Below are positions 1-6,290 of a stretch of 9,796 nucleotides of DNA, piece by piece (the first letter of the stretch is position 1; every line of letters begins with the position of its first letter). The notes below the pieces were generated by a model, which was not told the DNA's origin, searched no databases, and saw only the letters and a program-made list of their open reading frames with translations. The stretch is from Clostridia bacterium (GTDB lineage: Bacteria > Bacillota_A > Clostridia > Christensenellales > Aristaeellaceae). The translations under genes and the position numbers were made by a program. The DNA lies in the NCBI GenBank assembly GCA_017530275.1, contig JAFXMP010000115.1, forward strand, positions 1-9,796, in the 5' to 3' direction.

Positions 1-158
1 GCGGGGTTCAATCCGCGCTGCCTGTCAAATGGGATTTCTCCCATGCGGCACATGAGCAGGTTTTTGGCGTTTTGCAGCGTCCTTTCCAGGCTTGCGCTGT
101 TATTGCCGGTCTCAAACTTGATCTCGCCGGGGATGTTTGTGATTTCATACTGCGCCAT
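1..158 (-). CDS. Baseplate protein, gp25/gpW-like, N-terminal part (3' end beyond the window)
   Basis: Only the first 52 residues are present, starting MAQYEITNIPGEIKFETG. The ATG at 158-156 follows a good ribosome binding site (AAGGTGG) about 5 nt upstream, so the start is well supported. The run NLLMCRMGEIPFDRQRG (about residues 33-49) resembles the part of gp25/gpW and XkdS-type baseplate wedge proteins in which a leading helix is followed by a 'kGE-P-dr--G-dP' stretch. In PBSX- and P2-like modules this protein connects the hub to the baseplate wedges, and its gene lies just before the gpJ-like wedge gene. Its place here, after the LysM and 231-aa proteins, fits that order. The family call rests on a short N-terminal segment plus context, so it is moderate; the baseplate role is more secure than the exact family. 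Confidence 0.6.
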   Translation of the reverse strand, partial: MAQYEITNIPGEIKFETGNNSASLERTLQNAKNLLMCRMGEIPFDRQRGLNP

Positions 159-169
159 AATGCCACCTT

Positions 170-865
170 CTATTTCTTCCCGAAGAAGCTCTTAATCTTC
201 GATACAACGGTAGATACGACGTTCGTTTTCTTGGTCGTCAGGTTGGTCTTGGCGGCGTTGCTCGCCTTTTTCGCGGCGGAAATCGTGTTCACCACGCCGG
301 TAATGGCGTTCTTGACCTTCGATACAACGGTCTTTACGCCATTCACCACCTTGCCCACGATCTCGCCAAGGGTCGTTTTCTTTGTCTGCGTCGTGGTCTT
401 TTTGCCGCTGTTGCTTTTCTTTCCTCCGCCGCCTCCGCCGCCGCCGCTGGAGCCTCCGTCGAACTTGCTGCATTGTTTCAGCGTCAGGGCCACCTCGCAA
501 TAGCTCCATTTGCCGCTGCTGGTCATTTGGATGTTGTTCACCTTCGCGTCCGTCGCCATGAAGTTGCTGGGGAACAGCTTCGATGTGGCGGTGTAGAAAT
601 AGCCCGTGTCGCCCTTCCGGGCGGCCTCGGTCATTTTCAGCGCCACCGCCTGCACGTCCACGCCCAGGGCCGCGTTCAGCACGGCGGTCATGGTGATCTG
701 GTAGCTGCCGCTGTTCTTCTTCTTGATGAACTTCTCGCCGTTCTGCGTCTTGTCGTCGGTCTCGGCGCTGGCGCTGATGGAAAAGTCCTTCACGCCGCGA
801 ATCTCGCTGCTCTTGATGAAAAAGGAGATTCCTCCGTTCCCGCTCCATGTAATCAAATCGGCCAT
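170..865 (-). CDS. Baseplate/tail-tube-like protein with Gly8 linker and lysine-rich C-terminal tail (231 aa)
   Basis: The protein has two unlike halves. Residues 1-135 look like a folded, beta-rich tail domain (MADLITWSGNGG..., KDFSISASAETDD, then GVDVQAVALKMTEAARKGDTG and a final CEVALTLKQC strand), like small proteins often encoded between the LysM-type tail gene and the gp25 gene in Firmicutes prophages. Residues 137-148 form a GGSS-Gly8 linker. Residues 149-231 contain 19 lysines, no arginine and one acidic residue (Glu168), with valine/serine amphipathic stretches such as VVSKVKNAITGVV and VVSKIKSFFGKK. No signal peptide or cysteine pair is seen in the tail. The start ATG follows GGAGGG across the end of the upstream gene, with a 4-nt gap. 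The first half is probably a baseplate or tail-tip component; the function of the tail is unknown. Confidence 0.75.
   Translation of the reverse strand: MADLITWSGNGGISFFIKSSEIRGVKDFSISASAETDDKTQNGEKFIKKKNSGSYQITMTAVLNAALGVDVQAVALKMTEAARKGDTGYFYTATSKLFPSNFMATDAKVNNIQMTSSGKWSYCEVALTLKQCSKFDGGSSGGGGGGGGKKSNSGKKTTTQTKKTTLGEIVGKVVNGVKTVVSKVKNAITGVVNTISAAKKASNAAKTNLTTKKTNVVSTVVSKIKSFFGKK
197..211. repeat. 15-nt direct repeat, copy 1 (second copy at 317-331)
   Basis: CTTCGATACAACGGT on the plus strand occurs identically at 317-331, exactly 120 nt away. On the coding strand both copies encode Thr-Val-Val-Ser-Lys in the same frame of the 231-aa protein's lysine-rich tail, followed by Ile-Lys in this copy and Val-Lys in the other. 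The in-phase spacing of 40 codons points to an internal duplication of an amphipathic segment. Confidence 0.8.
317..331. repeat. 15-nt direct repeat, copy 2 (first copy at 197-211)
   Basis: Identical to the copy at 197-211 and in the same reading frame, encoding TVVSK within VKTVVSKVKNAITG of the 231-aa protein. The codon choice, not only the amino acids, is identical across the five codons, which favours duplication over convergence. Confidence 0.8.
422..445 (-). repeat. (GGN)8 run encoding an eight-glycine linker
   Basis: Eight consecutive glycine codons (GGC and GGA mixed) in the 231-aa protein, joined to a further Gly-Gly-Ser-Ser. It separates the beta-rich tail domain from the lysine-rich extension. 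GGN runs are prone to length change by slippage, and the frame is kept. Confidence 0.85.
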
Positions 866-869
866 CTTA

Positions 870-1109
870 TCACTCCCTCCACGGGGCCTTTACAGGCGGC
901 GCGGACATGTCCTCGTCCTCGTCGTCCTCCGGCAGCTCCACCACGGGTATATAGAGCTGTTCGCCGCCCGTGAACGTCTGCTTCGTGGCGTATTCCGGGT
1001 TGGCGCACAAAAGGTCTGCCGCGTAGTTTTCCTCCTCCCACAGCTCCCGCGCGATGCTGTCAAAGGTCTCTCCGCCCGAACAGACGTACACAAATCCTGT
1101 CAGCGTCAT
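870..1109 (-). CDS. LysM-like tail protein X (P2 gpX-like)
   Basis: A 79-aa protein whose residues 8-55 form one LysM-like unit: YVCSGGETFDSIARELW, then a second helix ending in LLCANPEY, then TGGEQLYIP. This matches the gpX family of P2 and the gp53/XkdP LysM domains, which bind within the baseplate hub region at the tail tip rather than necessarily binding peptidoglycan. After residue 58 the protein ends in a very acidic stretch (EDDEDED, 61-67) and a proline-containing tail. The start ATG overlaps the tape measure stop (ATGA, 1106-1109), with GGAGG 7 nt upstream inside the tape measure's last codons, which suggests coupled translation. The short length fits the gpX family. The family call is firm; the function of the acidic tail is not known. 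Confidence 0.85.
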   Translation of the reverse strand: MTLTGFVYVCSGGETFDSIARELWEEENYAADLLCANPEYATKQTFTGGEQLYIPVVELPEDDEDEDMSAPPVKAPWRE

Positions 1110-4100
1110 GCGTATACCTCCACTTCATCCCGCAGCCGTTGATCGGCCAGCATGTCCTTAACCAGCTTGATAAGCCGCGCCTTGTCCGCCGCCAGCACAT
1201 CGGCCACGCCTCGCGCATCCGCCGCGTTGATCGTGGGGGAATAATGCACCACCACGTTTTCACGGTTCGGGTTGGCGTTAAGGCCGCCGAAGCGCCCCAG
1301 CAGGTCGCCCCAGCTAAATCCGCTGGCCTCGCGGGCCGCGTTCAGCAGTTCCGCCGTCCGCTCCGTGTGTGCCTCCGGGATCGCCCATTCCGGCCCGGCC
1401 TCGCCGAAGATGCTCGCCGTAACTGCACGTCCGCCCTCGGCATACGGTGTCATTGTCGGTCTTGCAACAACCGGCATGTACTTCGTGGGCGGGGTGTAGT
1501 TGTCAACCGCCGACGTGTTCAGCGTCGTCGTCACGTCAAGCGGCCCTGGAGCGCTCAATGCGTCGAGCTGCGATTGTAGCGCCGCGATGTCTGCCTCCGC
1601 TGCGGCGATGTCCAGGTTTACTTGCTCCTGCTGACCGTAAAGCGACCCTTCCGTATACTGTCCAGCTCTGATCTGCGGCAATTCCAGGTTGCCGTAAAGC
1701 GCCGTCCTGTCGTCCGCGATATACGGGCCGAACGTTTTCTGCCAGGCTGAATAATCGTTGTTATCCAGTCTCGTTTGCCTGGTGGATATTTCCTGTTCTA
1801 ATTGCTGCTGTTTGTAGCTTAGAGCTTCAAGGTCGGATTGCCTTTGGGCAAGTTGGAGCATTAGTGGCAACTGTGCCTGCGTCGGCACCGTGTCCCATCC
1901 AGCCATCCATAGGTCGGTGTTCCATTGCGATGCTGCATTGGCGGCGTTGCCTGCGGCCGCCATCAGGCTGGACATGTATTCGCCCTGCTCTGTATCAAAG
2001 AACCCGTTCGGCAGACGCTTCAAGATCGAATGAGCGTTCGTCCACAGATCACTTAAAGCGCTATTGGCAGCGTCGAGTTCTTCGCGGTTCATCCCGGCGA
2101 ACATGTCACCGACATTAAGGCTTCCGTCCTCATTGAAGGAAGCCATGCGCATCAGCTTCCATGCGTCGCCGTAGTCGCTGTCGTTCATCAGCGCGTCAAA
2201 CGCTGCGGCGCTTAAGTCGCCGTACTTGTCGTAAACGCCCTGGATCGCCCGTTCTTTTTCAAGCTGGAACTGCGCCTCGAAGTCCGTCCAATCGCCCTCG
2301 GTTACTTTGCGGGTGTTGCCCTCAAAGTCGGTAAACTCCGTGCCGTTGGCAATGGCGTAATCAAAGGCTGCGCGGTAATGCGCCCATTTAGCCGCGTAAG
2401 CATCTTCAAGGGCGGCAAGGTCGGATTCCTGCTTGGTCGTGTTCTCCTCGATATATGCGGAAATGCTGTCCCAGCTCACGCTCTGCGCCTTGTAGAGCTG
2501 TTCGTAGTAAGCCTCCGCGTCCATCTGGCTTTGGATTTCCGCCATGATCTGATTGTAGCGGTCAACGCTCGCCTGGATGGCCTGCCGCTCCGCCTCGTTC
2601 AGACTTCCGTCCTGTAGCGCTGCGGTCATTTGGTTGCGCAATTCTTCGCCCACGGCGCGGGCTTCGCCATACAGGCTTTCATACCAACTCGTCACCACCT
2701 GCGCGGCGGTGTTGCCCACGTTCTCCTGTTCCACGCTTTCATGGTCGCCGAAGATCGCGTCCAGGAAGGTCATGTCGCTGGCTTCCGCGTTCTCGATGCC
2801 CGTCCAAACCGCGTCATACAGGTCTTGCGCGTACTGGTTGATGTTGGCGATTTCCTGCGGCGTGAGCTTCTTCCCGGTCAAAACGTCCGTGAGTAGGGTT
2901 TCCGCGAACTTACTGCTCGTCGTCGCGTACTTCTCCTCGGCTCCGGCAAGCGCCGTTTCCCACTCGGAGATCGTCGTGAGCTGGTTGTCGAACGATGTCT
3001 TGAGGCTGTCCACATGGCTGCCCAGCTCGTCCAGATCAAGCTCCATCGTGCCGAAATTGCTCTTGAAGTTGATCTCGTTCAGCGCTGCCAGCTTGCCCGC
3101 CAGGAAAGCCGCGCCCACTCCGATTAACAGCATGGCGGAGCCGACCGGCCCCAGCGTGCCGAAGAATTTGATCGCGCCGCCCGCGATCAGCAGACCGGGG
3201 CCTGCCGCCGCAATGGCCGTCAGCGCGGTCACAAGGCCGTTCAACGTGGATTCATCCATGTTGTTCACGGCATCCATGATCGTGCCCAGCCACCCGGCCA
3301 CATTCTCAATCGCCGGTGCCAGCGTTTCGCCTACCTGTCGCTGAAACTCCTCCCACTTCGACGCAAGGGTTTCAATCGCGCCGGTCAGGCCGGACATCAT
3401 AATATCCGCGCCCTTCGCCGCGTAACCCTCGCTGTCTCCGATGGATTCAAACAGATGCGCCATCTGCCCGTTGCCGACAGCCTGCATAAACGCTTTCGCG
3501 GACGCGATATTGCGCGTCGGGAAGATCGCGGCAAGAATTTCGTTCTGCGATTGTTCACTCAGCCCTTGCAGCGCCGTGTGCAGGTTGGTGAATATGTCGA
3601 TCATGGGCAGGAGATTGCCCTGTGTATCATACGCGGAGAAGCCCAGCCCTTCCAGCGTCTTGGCGGCCTTGGTCACGTTCTCGTCCGCCAGCACTTCGTT
3701 CAGCTCGTCCGCGTCAGCGCCCAGCAGGCTCATGGCGTTCTCCGCCTTGGTCGTCGGCGCGATAATGCGCATCATGGCTCCGCGCAGCGCCGTGCCCGCC
3801 TGGCTGCCCGTGGTGCCCACGTTCGCCAGCACGGCCAGCATCGTGAAAAGCTCCTGCGTGCTGTCGCCGAACTGCGCCGCAGCGCCCAGCGACATAAACG
3901 CCTGGCCCATTTCGCCGATGTCCGTTGCGGAAAGGTTCGCCGCCTTGCTCCACTGGTCGATAACGGTGCCCATTTCGCCGAACTCCGTGCTCGTCGCGCC
4001 CATCATCTTGACCAGGTAATCAAGGCCGGTGGAAAGCTCCATGCCGCCCGCCTGCGCAATATACATCGCCTGCGGGATGCCTTTTACAATCTGCTCGTAA

Positions 4101-4438
4101 TTCCAGCCTGCGTGTGCTGCCTCGTTGATGGCCGCGCTAACATCGCTGGTATGGAAGATCGTGCTGGCCGCCCATTGGCTTGCATATAGGTCAAGGTTCT
4201 GCATGACCGTGGAAAGCTCTGTCGCGCTGCTGTATTGCGCAGACAAAGCGTATTCCGCCGCCAGCATGTTGTCCTCGTAATTGCGGTAAACCTGTACGCT
4301 GTCTTTTTCAAATTCGCGCACATAGCTGCCGATCTTCTCAACCGTTGCGCCCAGGGTCGTTAGCCGTCCGGCCAGCGCGTTAAAACCGCTCGTCGTTTGA
4401 CCGCCGATTATGACATTAGTCAAAAGGTCAACAGCCAT
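1106..4438 (-). CDS. Phage tail tape measure protein (TP901 family)
   Basis: A 1110-aa protein and the largest gene here, placed just after the chaperone/hub block as expected. It sets tail length during assembly and is thought to be ejected with the DNA. Residues about 50-370 show the TP901 tape measure core: an alanine/glycine-rich helical region with GSQAGTALRGAMMRIIAP (211-228) and LAAIFPTRNIASAKAF (302-317). Two hydrophobic segments follow (about 401-422 and 433-452), suited to membrane insertion. The middle is helical with coiled-coil-like, Gln/Glu-rich segments near 880-980. The C-terminus has the common EGGRA...FGEAGPEWAIPE signature (about 1001-1022) and a charged final helix. The start ATG has AAGGAAGTGA upstream, 32 nt after the previous stop. 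No lysozyme or peptidase motif was recognised. Confidence 0.95.
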   Translation of the reverse strand: MAVDLLTNVIIGGQTTSGFNALAGRLTTLGATVEKIGSYVREFEKDSVQVYRNYEDNMLAAEYALSAQYSSATELSTVMQNLDLYASQWAASTIFHTSDVSAAINEAAHAGWNYEQIVKGIPQAMYIAQAGGMELSTGLDYLVKMMGATSTEFGEMGTVIDQWSKAANLSATDIGEMGQAFMSLGAAAQFGDSTQELFTMLAVLANVGTTGSQAGTALRGAMMRIIAPTTKAENAMSLLGADADELNEVLADENVTKAAKTLEGLGFSAYDTQGNLLPMIDIFTNLHTALQGLSEQSQNEILAAIFPTRNIASAKAFMQAVGNGQMAHLFESIGDSEGYAAKGADIMMSGLTGAIETLASKWEEFQRQVGETLAPAIENVAGWLGTIMDAVNNMDESTLNGLVTALTAIAAAGPGLLIAGGAIKFFGTLGPVGSAMLLIGVGAAFLAGKLAALNEINFKSNFGTMELDLDELGSHVDSLKTSFDNQLTTISEWETALAGAEEKYATTSSKFAETLLTDVLTGKKLTPQEIANINQYAQDLYDAVWTGIENAEASDMTFLDAIFGDHESVEQENVGNTAAQVVTSWYESLYGEARAVGEELRNQMTAALQDGSLNEAERQAIQASVDRYNQIMAEIQSQMDAEAYYEQLYKAQSVSWDSISAYIEENTTKQESDLAALEDAYAAKWAHYRAAFDYAIANGTEFTDFEGNTRKVTEGDWTDFEAQFQLEKERAIQGVYDKYGDLSAAAFDALMNDSDYGDAWKLMRMASFNEDGSLNVGDMFAGMNREELDAANSALSDLWTNAHSILKRLPNGFFDTEQGEYMSSLMAAAGNAANAASQWNTDLWMAGWDTVPTQAQLPLMLQLAQRQSDLEALSYKQQQLEQEISTRQTRLDNNDYSAWQKTFGPYIADDRTALYGNLELPQIRAGQYTEGSLYGQQEQVNLDIAAAEADIAALQSQLDALSAPGPLDVTTTLNTSAVDNYTPPTKYMPVVARPTMTPYAEGGRAVTASIFGEAGPEWAIPEAHTERTAELLNAAREASGFSWGDLLGRFGGLNANPNRENVVVHYSPTINAADARGVADVLAADKARLIKLVKDMLADQRLRDEVEVYA

Positions 4439-4470
4439 AATTTCTCACTTCCTTGCGCGTCCGTATTATG

Positions 4471-4701
4471 TCATGCGATCCCGTTGAGGACCAGCCCTTT
4501 TCCGTCCTCGAACGTGAAGAAATACACCTTTGATCCTGCGTCGTATTCTCCACCGTCCGGCGCGGCAAGCCCGTATACCTCCACGCCGGGCCGGTCGTAG
4601 CTTTTCACGTCGTAGGTGTAGTTTCCGCTCGTCCCGTGCTTCCCGGTCACTTCGCCGCGCTCTATCCTTGCTCCCCATTGGGAGTTATCTTCGTTCTTCA
4701 T
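4471..4701 (-). CDS. Small OB-fold-like baseplate/spike protein (76 aa)
   Basis: The sequence runs MKNEDNSQWGARIERGEV, then beta-rich segments, and ends AGSKVYFFTFEDGKGLVLNG plus IA. The closing pattern 'aG-kVyff-f-dGkGlVLnGi' resembles the end of the OB-fold domain in gpV/gp5-type spike and hub proteins, where 'vGe-V-v-----g-GvVLGgl' is typical. It directly follows the gpD-like hub gene, the usual neighbour of a spike or OB-fold protein, with a 9-nt gap and GAGG 7 nt before the ATG. It is far shorter than a full spike: no C-terminal beta-helix or iron-binding HxH tip is present. It is probably a minimal OB-fold that packs on the hub or links hub to spike. The reading frame is secure; the fold is inferred from residue pattern and context only. 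Confidence 0.7.
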   Translation of the reverse strand: MKNEDNSQWGARIERGEVTGKHGTSGNYTYDVKSYDRPGVEVYGLAAPDGGEYDAGSKVYFFTFEDGKGLVLNGIA

Positions 4702-4710
4702 GTTCGCGCC

Positions 4711-5628
4711 TCACTTCACGCTCTCGATCACGCGCAGCAGATTGGCCGTCGTTCGCCCGTTGAAAATATCGTGCTCCGCGTCGTCCACAAGCCAGTCGCC
4801 GCTCATGGCCGTGCCGCCCGAAACCTCCACCTTCGCCAATGGTACAAGGCTCGTGTCCAGGCCCTTGTCGATCGTCAGGGTTTCCGTCCTGCGGTTGTGC
4901 ATAAGAAGCAGGCCACGCGCCCATCGGCCCGCCTGCGCGTTGTCCATCGCGGGCAGACAGGTGATGATCGGCGCGTTATTGCCCTTCGCATCCGCATCCC
5001 TGGCCGTCGCGCTGGCCCACGGTGTTTGTATCGTCAGTCCCGTGTATTTCAGATTGTCGCGCCGCCGCCAGGTCACGCCCTCCTGTTTGGCGCTGATCTC
5101 AAGCCCGGCCTCCGCGTCGCGCTCCTGTGCAAGGGCCACGGAAACGCCCAGAAACGCCCCATTTCGGGCTTTCACGCACAGCCCTTCCCACTCTCCGATT
5201 CGGTTCAGAAAGGCCGCAGCGCCCTCGTTCCGGCGCAATGCGAACGGGTATGGCAGCCGCCCGTCAACGCCGTACAGTCTGCTCTCCATGCCGCACTCCG
5301 CGCCGCACTTGTCGAATATGTCTTTCAGCGTCGTGTCCGCGTAGCTCGCCCACGCCCTGCGTGCGGCGGCCCGCTTTACGCTTGTTGCCAGGATTCGGTA
5401 TTGATCCCCGACCGGGATCACCGCGTTCAGATACAGCTTTCCCGTGGAATAGTCGCCGTGGGTCAGGATGATCTCGTCGTCCTCCTCCGGCGCATAGCCG
5501 TACCATCGGGAGGCATGGTCAAGTGTCAGCTCCAGGCAATCGCTTTTTCCACTCGCGCTTTCCCGGTGCACGCAGCCCGTGATGTTCACGCTGTCCGTTA
5601 TGTCGATCCCGTTCCAGCTCAATTCCAT
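4711..5628 (-). CDS. Baseplate hub protein, P2 gpD / XkdQ-like (gp27-like)
   Basis: A 305-aa protein of the 'late control gene D' type, the central baseplate hub that forms a tube-like ring and attaches the spike. The features expected of the family are visible: an N-terminal beta domain (MELSWNGIDITDSVNITG...), a charged turn EEDDEIILTHGDYSTGKLYL (about 48-67), the segment WASYADTTLKDIFDKCGAECG (93-113), and PYPFALRRNEGAAAFLNRIG (126-145) followed by EGLCVKARNG. The reading frame extends to a GTG at 5646, but AAAGGAGG at 5636-5643 lies 7 nt before the ATG at 5628, so the ATG is the likely start. That binding site sits directly on the stop of the chaperone fusion product (5643-5645). The gene lies before the tape measure gene, unlike in PBSX or P2. 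Confidence 0.85.
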   Translation of the reverse strand: MELSWNGIDITDSVNITGCVHRESASGKSDCLELTLDHASRWYGYAPEEDDEIILTHGDYSTGKLYLNAVIPVGDQYRILATSVKRAAARRAWASYADTTLKDIFDKCGAECGMESRLYGVDGRLPYPFALRRNEGAAAFLNRIGEWEGLCVKARNGAFLGVSVALAQERDAEAGLEISAKQEGVTWRRRDNLKYTGLTIQTPWASATARDADAKGNNAPIITCLPAMDNAQAGRWARGLLLMHNRRTETLTIDKGLDTSLVPLAKVEVSGGTAMSGDWLVDDAEHDIFNGRTTANLLRVIESVK

Positions 5629-5635
5629 GCCCACG

Positions 5636-5643
5636 CCTCCTTT
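5636..5643 (-). promoter_or_regulatory. Ribosome binding site of the hub gene
   Basis: AAAGGAGG on the minus strand, 7 nt before the ATG at 5628. It decides the hub start: the longer GTG start at 5646 would place this perfect site inside the coding region and has no comparable site of its own. The site overlaps the last base of the chaperone fusion's stop codon, so ribosomes finishing the fusion stop next to it and could reinitiate on the hub gene. Confidence 0.8.
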
Positions 5644-6220
5644 CACTCGTTCCTTGCCGCGTTCCGCGCCTCGATTTCTCTTTCCAGCACATTGTTAAGG
5701 GCCTGCCGGAAAAGTATAAACTCGTCTATCGGCAGGCCCATATATTCCATGGCGCTGGTGTAGGATAACCGCGCCGTCTCGATCACTCTTTCGTAATACG
5801 CAGACTTCCCGCCAACAAGGAACCTTTGAAAAAAATCGACGCAACGCTGATCGCGGCAATCGCGTCCTGGGCGCTCAAGCGCTCCATGATGTCCTTCGCG
5901 TCAAGGCCACCCGTGCACTTCGCGGCGGCCACGGCGAACAGGGAAAGCGCCTGCGTGTCGGTCACATTGCTGGGATTCGCGTTCCTGTCTGCGCCGTTGT
6001 CAATGGCCTTGGCAAGCTCCCAGCCGGTCAGCTTGTTAAAGTCATACGTCAGCGTGTCGTATTTCGTCTCGCCGTCCTCGATGGGCACCAGCAGCTTGAA
6101 CCGGCCTTTGGAAACCTTCTCCGCCGCCTCGGTGGGTGACATCATAGGGATTCCTCCGGGCATGGTCTTTGGTTGCTCCGTCTGCGTGTTCTCCTGGATG
6201 GTCTTTTCATTCTCGCTCAT
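5643..6220 (-). CDS. Tail assembly chaperone, -1 frameshift fusion form (192 aa; P2 E+E' / lambda gpGT type)
   Basis: Reading starts at 6220, continues in frame through the two Phe codons at 5833-5828, slips back one base, and continues as QRFLVGGKSAYYERVIETAR... to a TGA at 5643-5645. The added segment is 61 residues, helical and charged (ending LEREIEARNAARNE), and gives a total of about 192 residues. It has no usable start of its own: its first ATG (5750) lacks any binding site. Its frame stays open up to the next gene's ribosome binding site, which would be unlikely for meaningless sequence. In long-tailed phages the short chaperone and its rarer frameshifted extension together coat the tape measure and recruit tube subunits; the extension is thought to contact the tube. 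The frame and site are seen directly; frameshifting itself is inferred. Confidence 0.82.
5783..6220 (-). CDS. Tail assembly chaperone, short form (145 aa)
   Basis: The protein begins MSENEKTIQENTQTEQPK, a flexible N-terminus, followed by a folded part with FKLLVPIEDGETKYDTLTYD, FNKLTGWELAKAIDNGAD, and a helical C-terminal half (ALSLFAVAAAKCTGG, then IAAISVASIFFKGSLLAG). This is the pattern of tail assembly chaperones that follow the tube gene in P2-, Mu- and PBSX-like phages and keep the tape measure soluble during tail growth. The frame is open up to 6367, but AAAGGAG at 6229-6235 lies 8 nt before the ATG at 6220, and the upstream codons overlap the tube gene and encode low-quality sequence, so 6220 is the start. 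The last 14 residues after the slippery site are replaced in the fusion form. The gene is preceded by a strong hairpin. Confidence 0.88.
   Translation of the reverse strand: MSENEKTIQENTQTEQPKTMPGGIPMMSPTEAAEKVSKGRFKLLVPIEDGETKYDTLTYDFNKLTGWELAKAIDNGADRNANPSNVTDTQALSLFAVAAAKCTGGLDAKDIMERLSAQDAIAAISVASIFFKGSLLAGSLRITKE
5828..5834 (-). promoter_or_regulatory. Programmed -1 ribosomal frameshift site, T TTT TTC
   Basis: On the minus strand seven T are followed by C, read in the zero frame as ATT TTT TTC AAA. The heptamer T_TTT_TTC fits the X_XXY_YYZ slippery rule, letting both Phe tRNAs re-pair on TTT after a one-base backward slip. P2's E gene uses the near-identical T TTT TTG at the same place in the same kind of gene. 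The zero frame ends 15 codons later (5783), while the -1 frame stays open for 61 codons. By eye I see no strong downstream stem-loop, so the stimulator, if any, is unclear. Confidence 0.82.
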
Positions 6221-6256
6221 GTTATTTTCTCCTTTCGCGTAATGAATGAAGGAAGG

Positions 6257-6283
6257 GGGGCTGCCTCCCGTGGAGACAGCCCC
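6257..6283 (-). terminator. Strong hairpin between tube and chaperone genes (terminator or attenuator)
   Basis: On the minus strand the arms GGGGCTGTCTC and GAGGCAGCCCC pair over 11 positions (one T-G wobble) around the short loop CACGG. The hairpin begins 7 nt after the tube stop codon and is followed by CCTTCCTTCATTCATT, which is T-rich but not a clean T-run. It therefore looks like a partial terminator or a barrier that protects the 3' end of the tube message, which would give more tube than chaperone. On the plus strand it is followed by GTGTGTTTT, so it could also stop antisense transcription. The structure is clear; its function is inferred. Confidence 0.6.
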
Positions 6284-6290
6284 GTGTGTT

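Noticed and set aside
192..848. 218-codon minus-strand frame inside the 231-aa gene
   Set aside because: The product is almost only Arg, Gln, Glu, Asp and Gly, typical of a shifted reading of a Lys/Gly-rich gene. It has no ribosome binding site and the 231-aa frame is supported by start signal and context.
870..1109. LysM-type protein as a cell-wall hydrolase component
   Set aside because: It has one short LysM-like unit and no catalytic domain; size and position fit the structural gpX family instead.
2577..4189. Plus-strand open frames (2577-3344, 3441-4019, 3455-4189) opposite the tape measure gene
   Set aside because: They overlap each other and a clear tape measure gene, lack start signals, and show no domain; they are antisense shadows.
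5629..5646. GTG start for the hub protein at 5646
   Set aside because: The AAAGGAGG site at 5636-5643 would then lie within the coding region; it is ideally placed for the ATG at 5628.
5643..5750. Chaperone extension as a separate small gene starting at ATG 5750
   Set aside because: No ribosome binding site precedes this ATG, and the open frame reaches back exactly through the slippery site, so a frameshift fusion explains it better than an independent gene.
4636..5763. 375-codon open frame on the plus strand opposite the hub gene
   Set aside because: Low-complexity Arg/Ala/Leu-rich product antisense to the hub, OB-fold and chaperone-extension genes. All convincing genes are on the minus strand.
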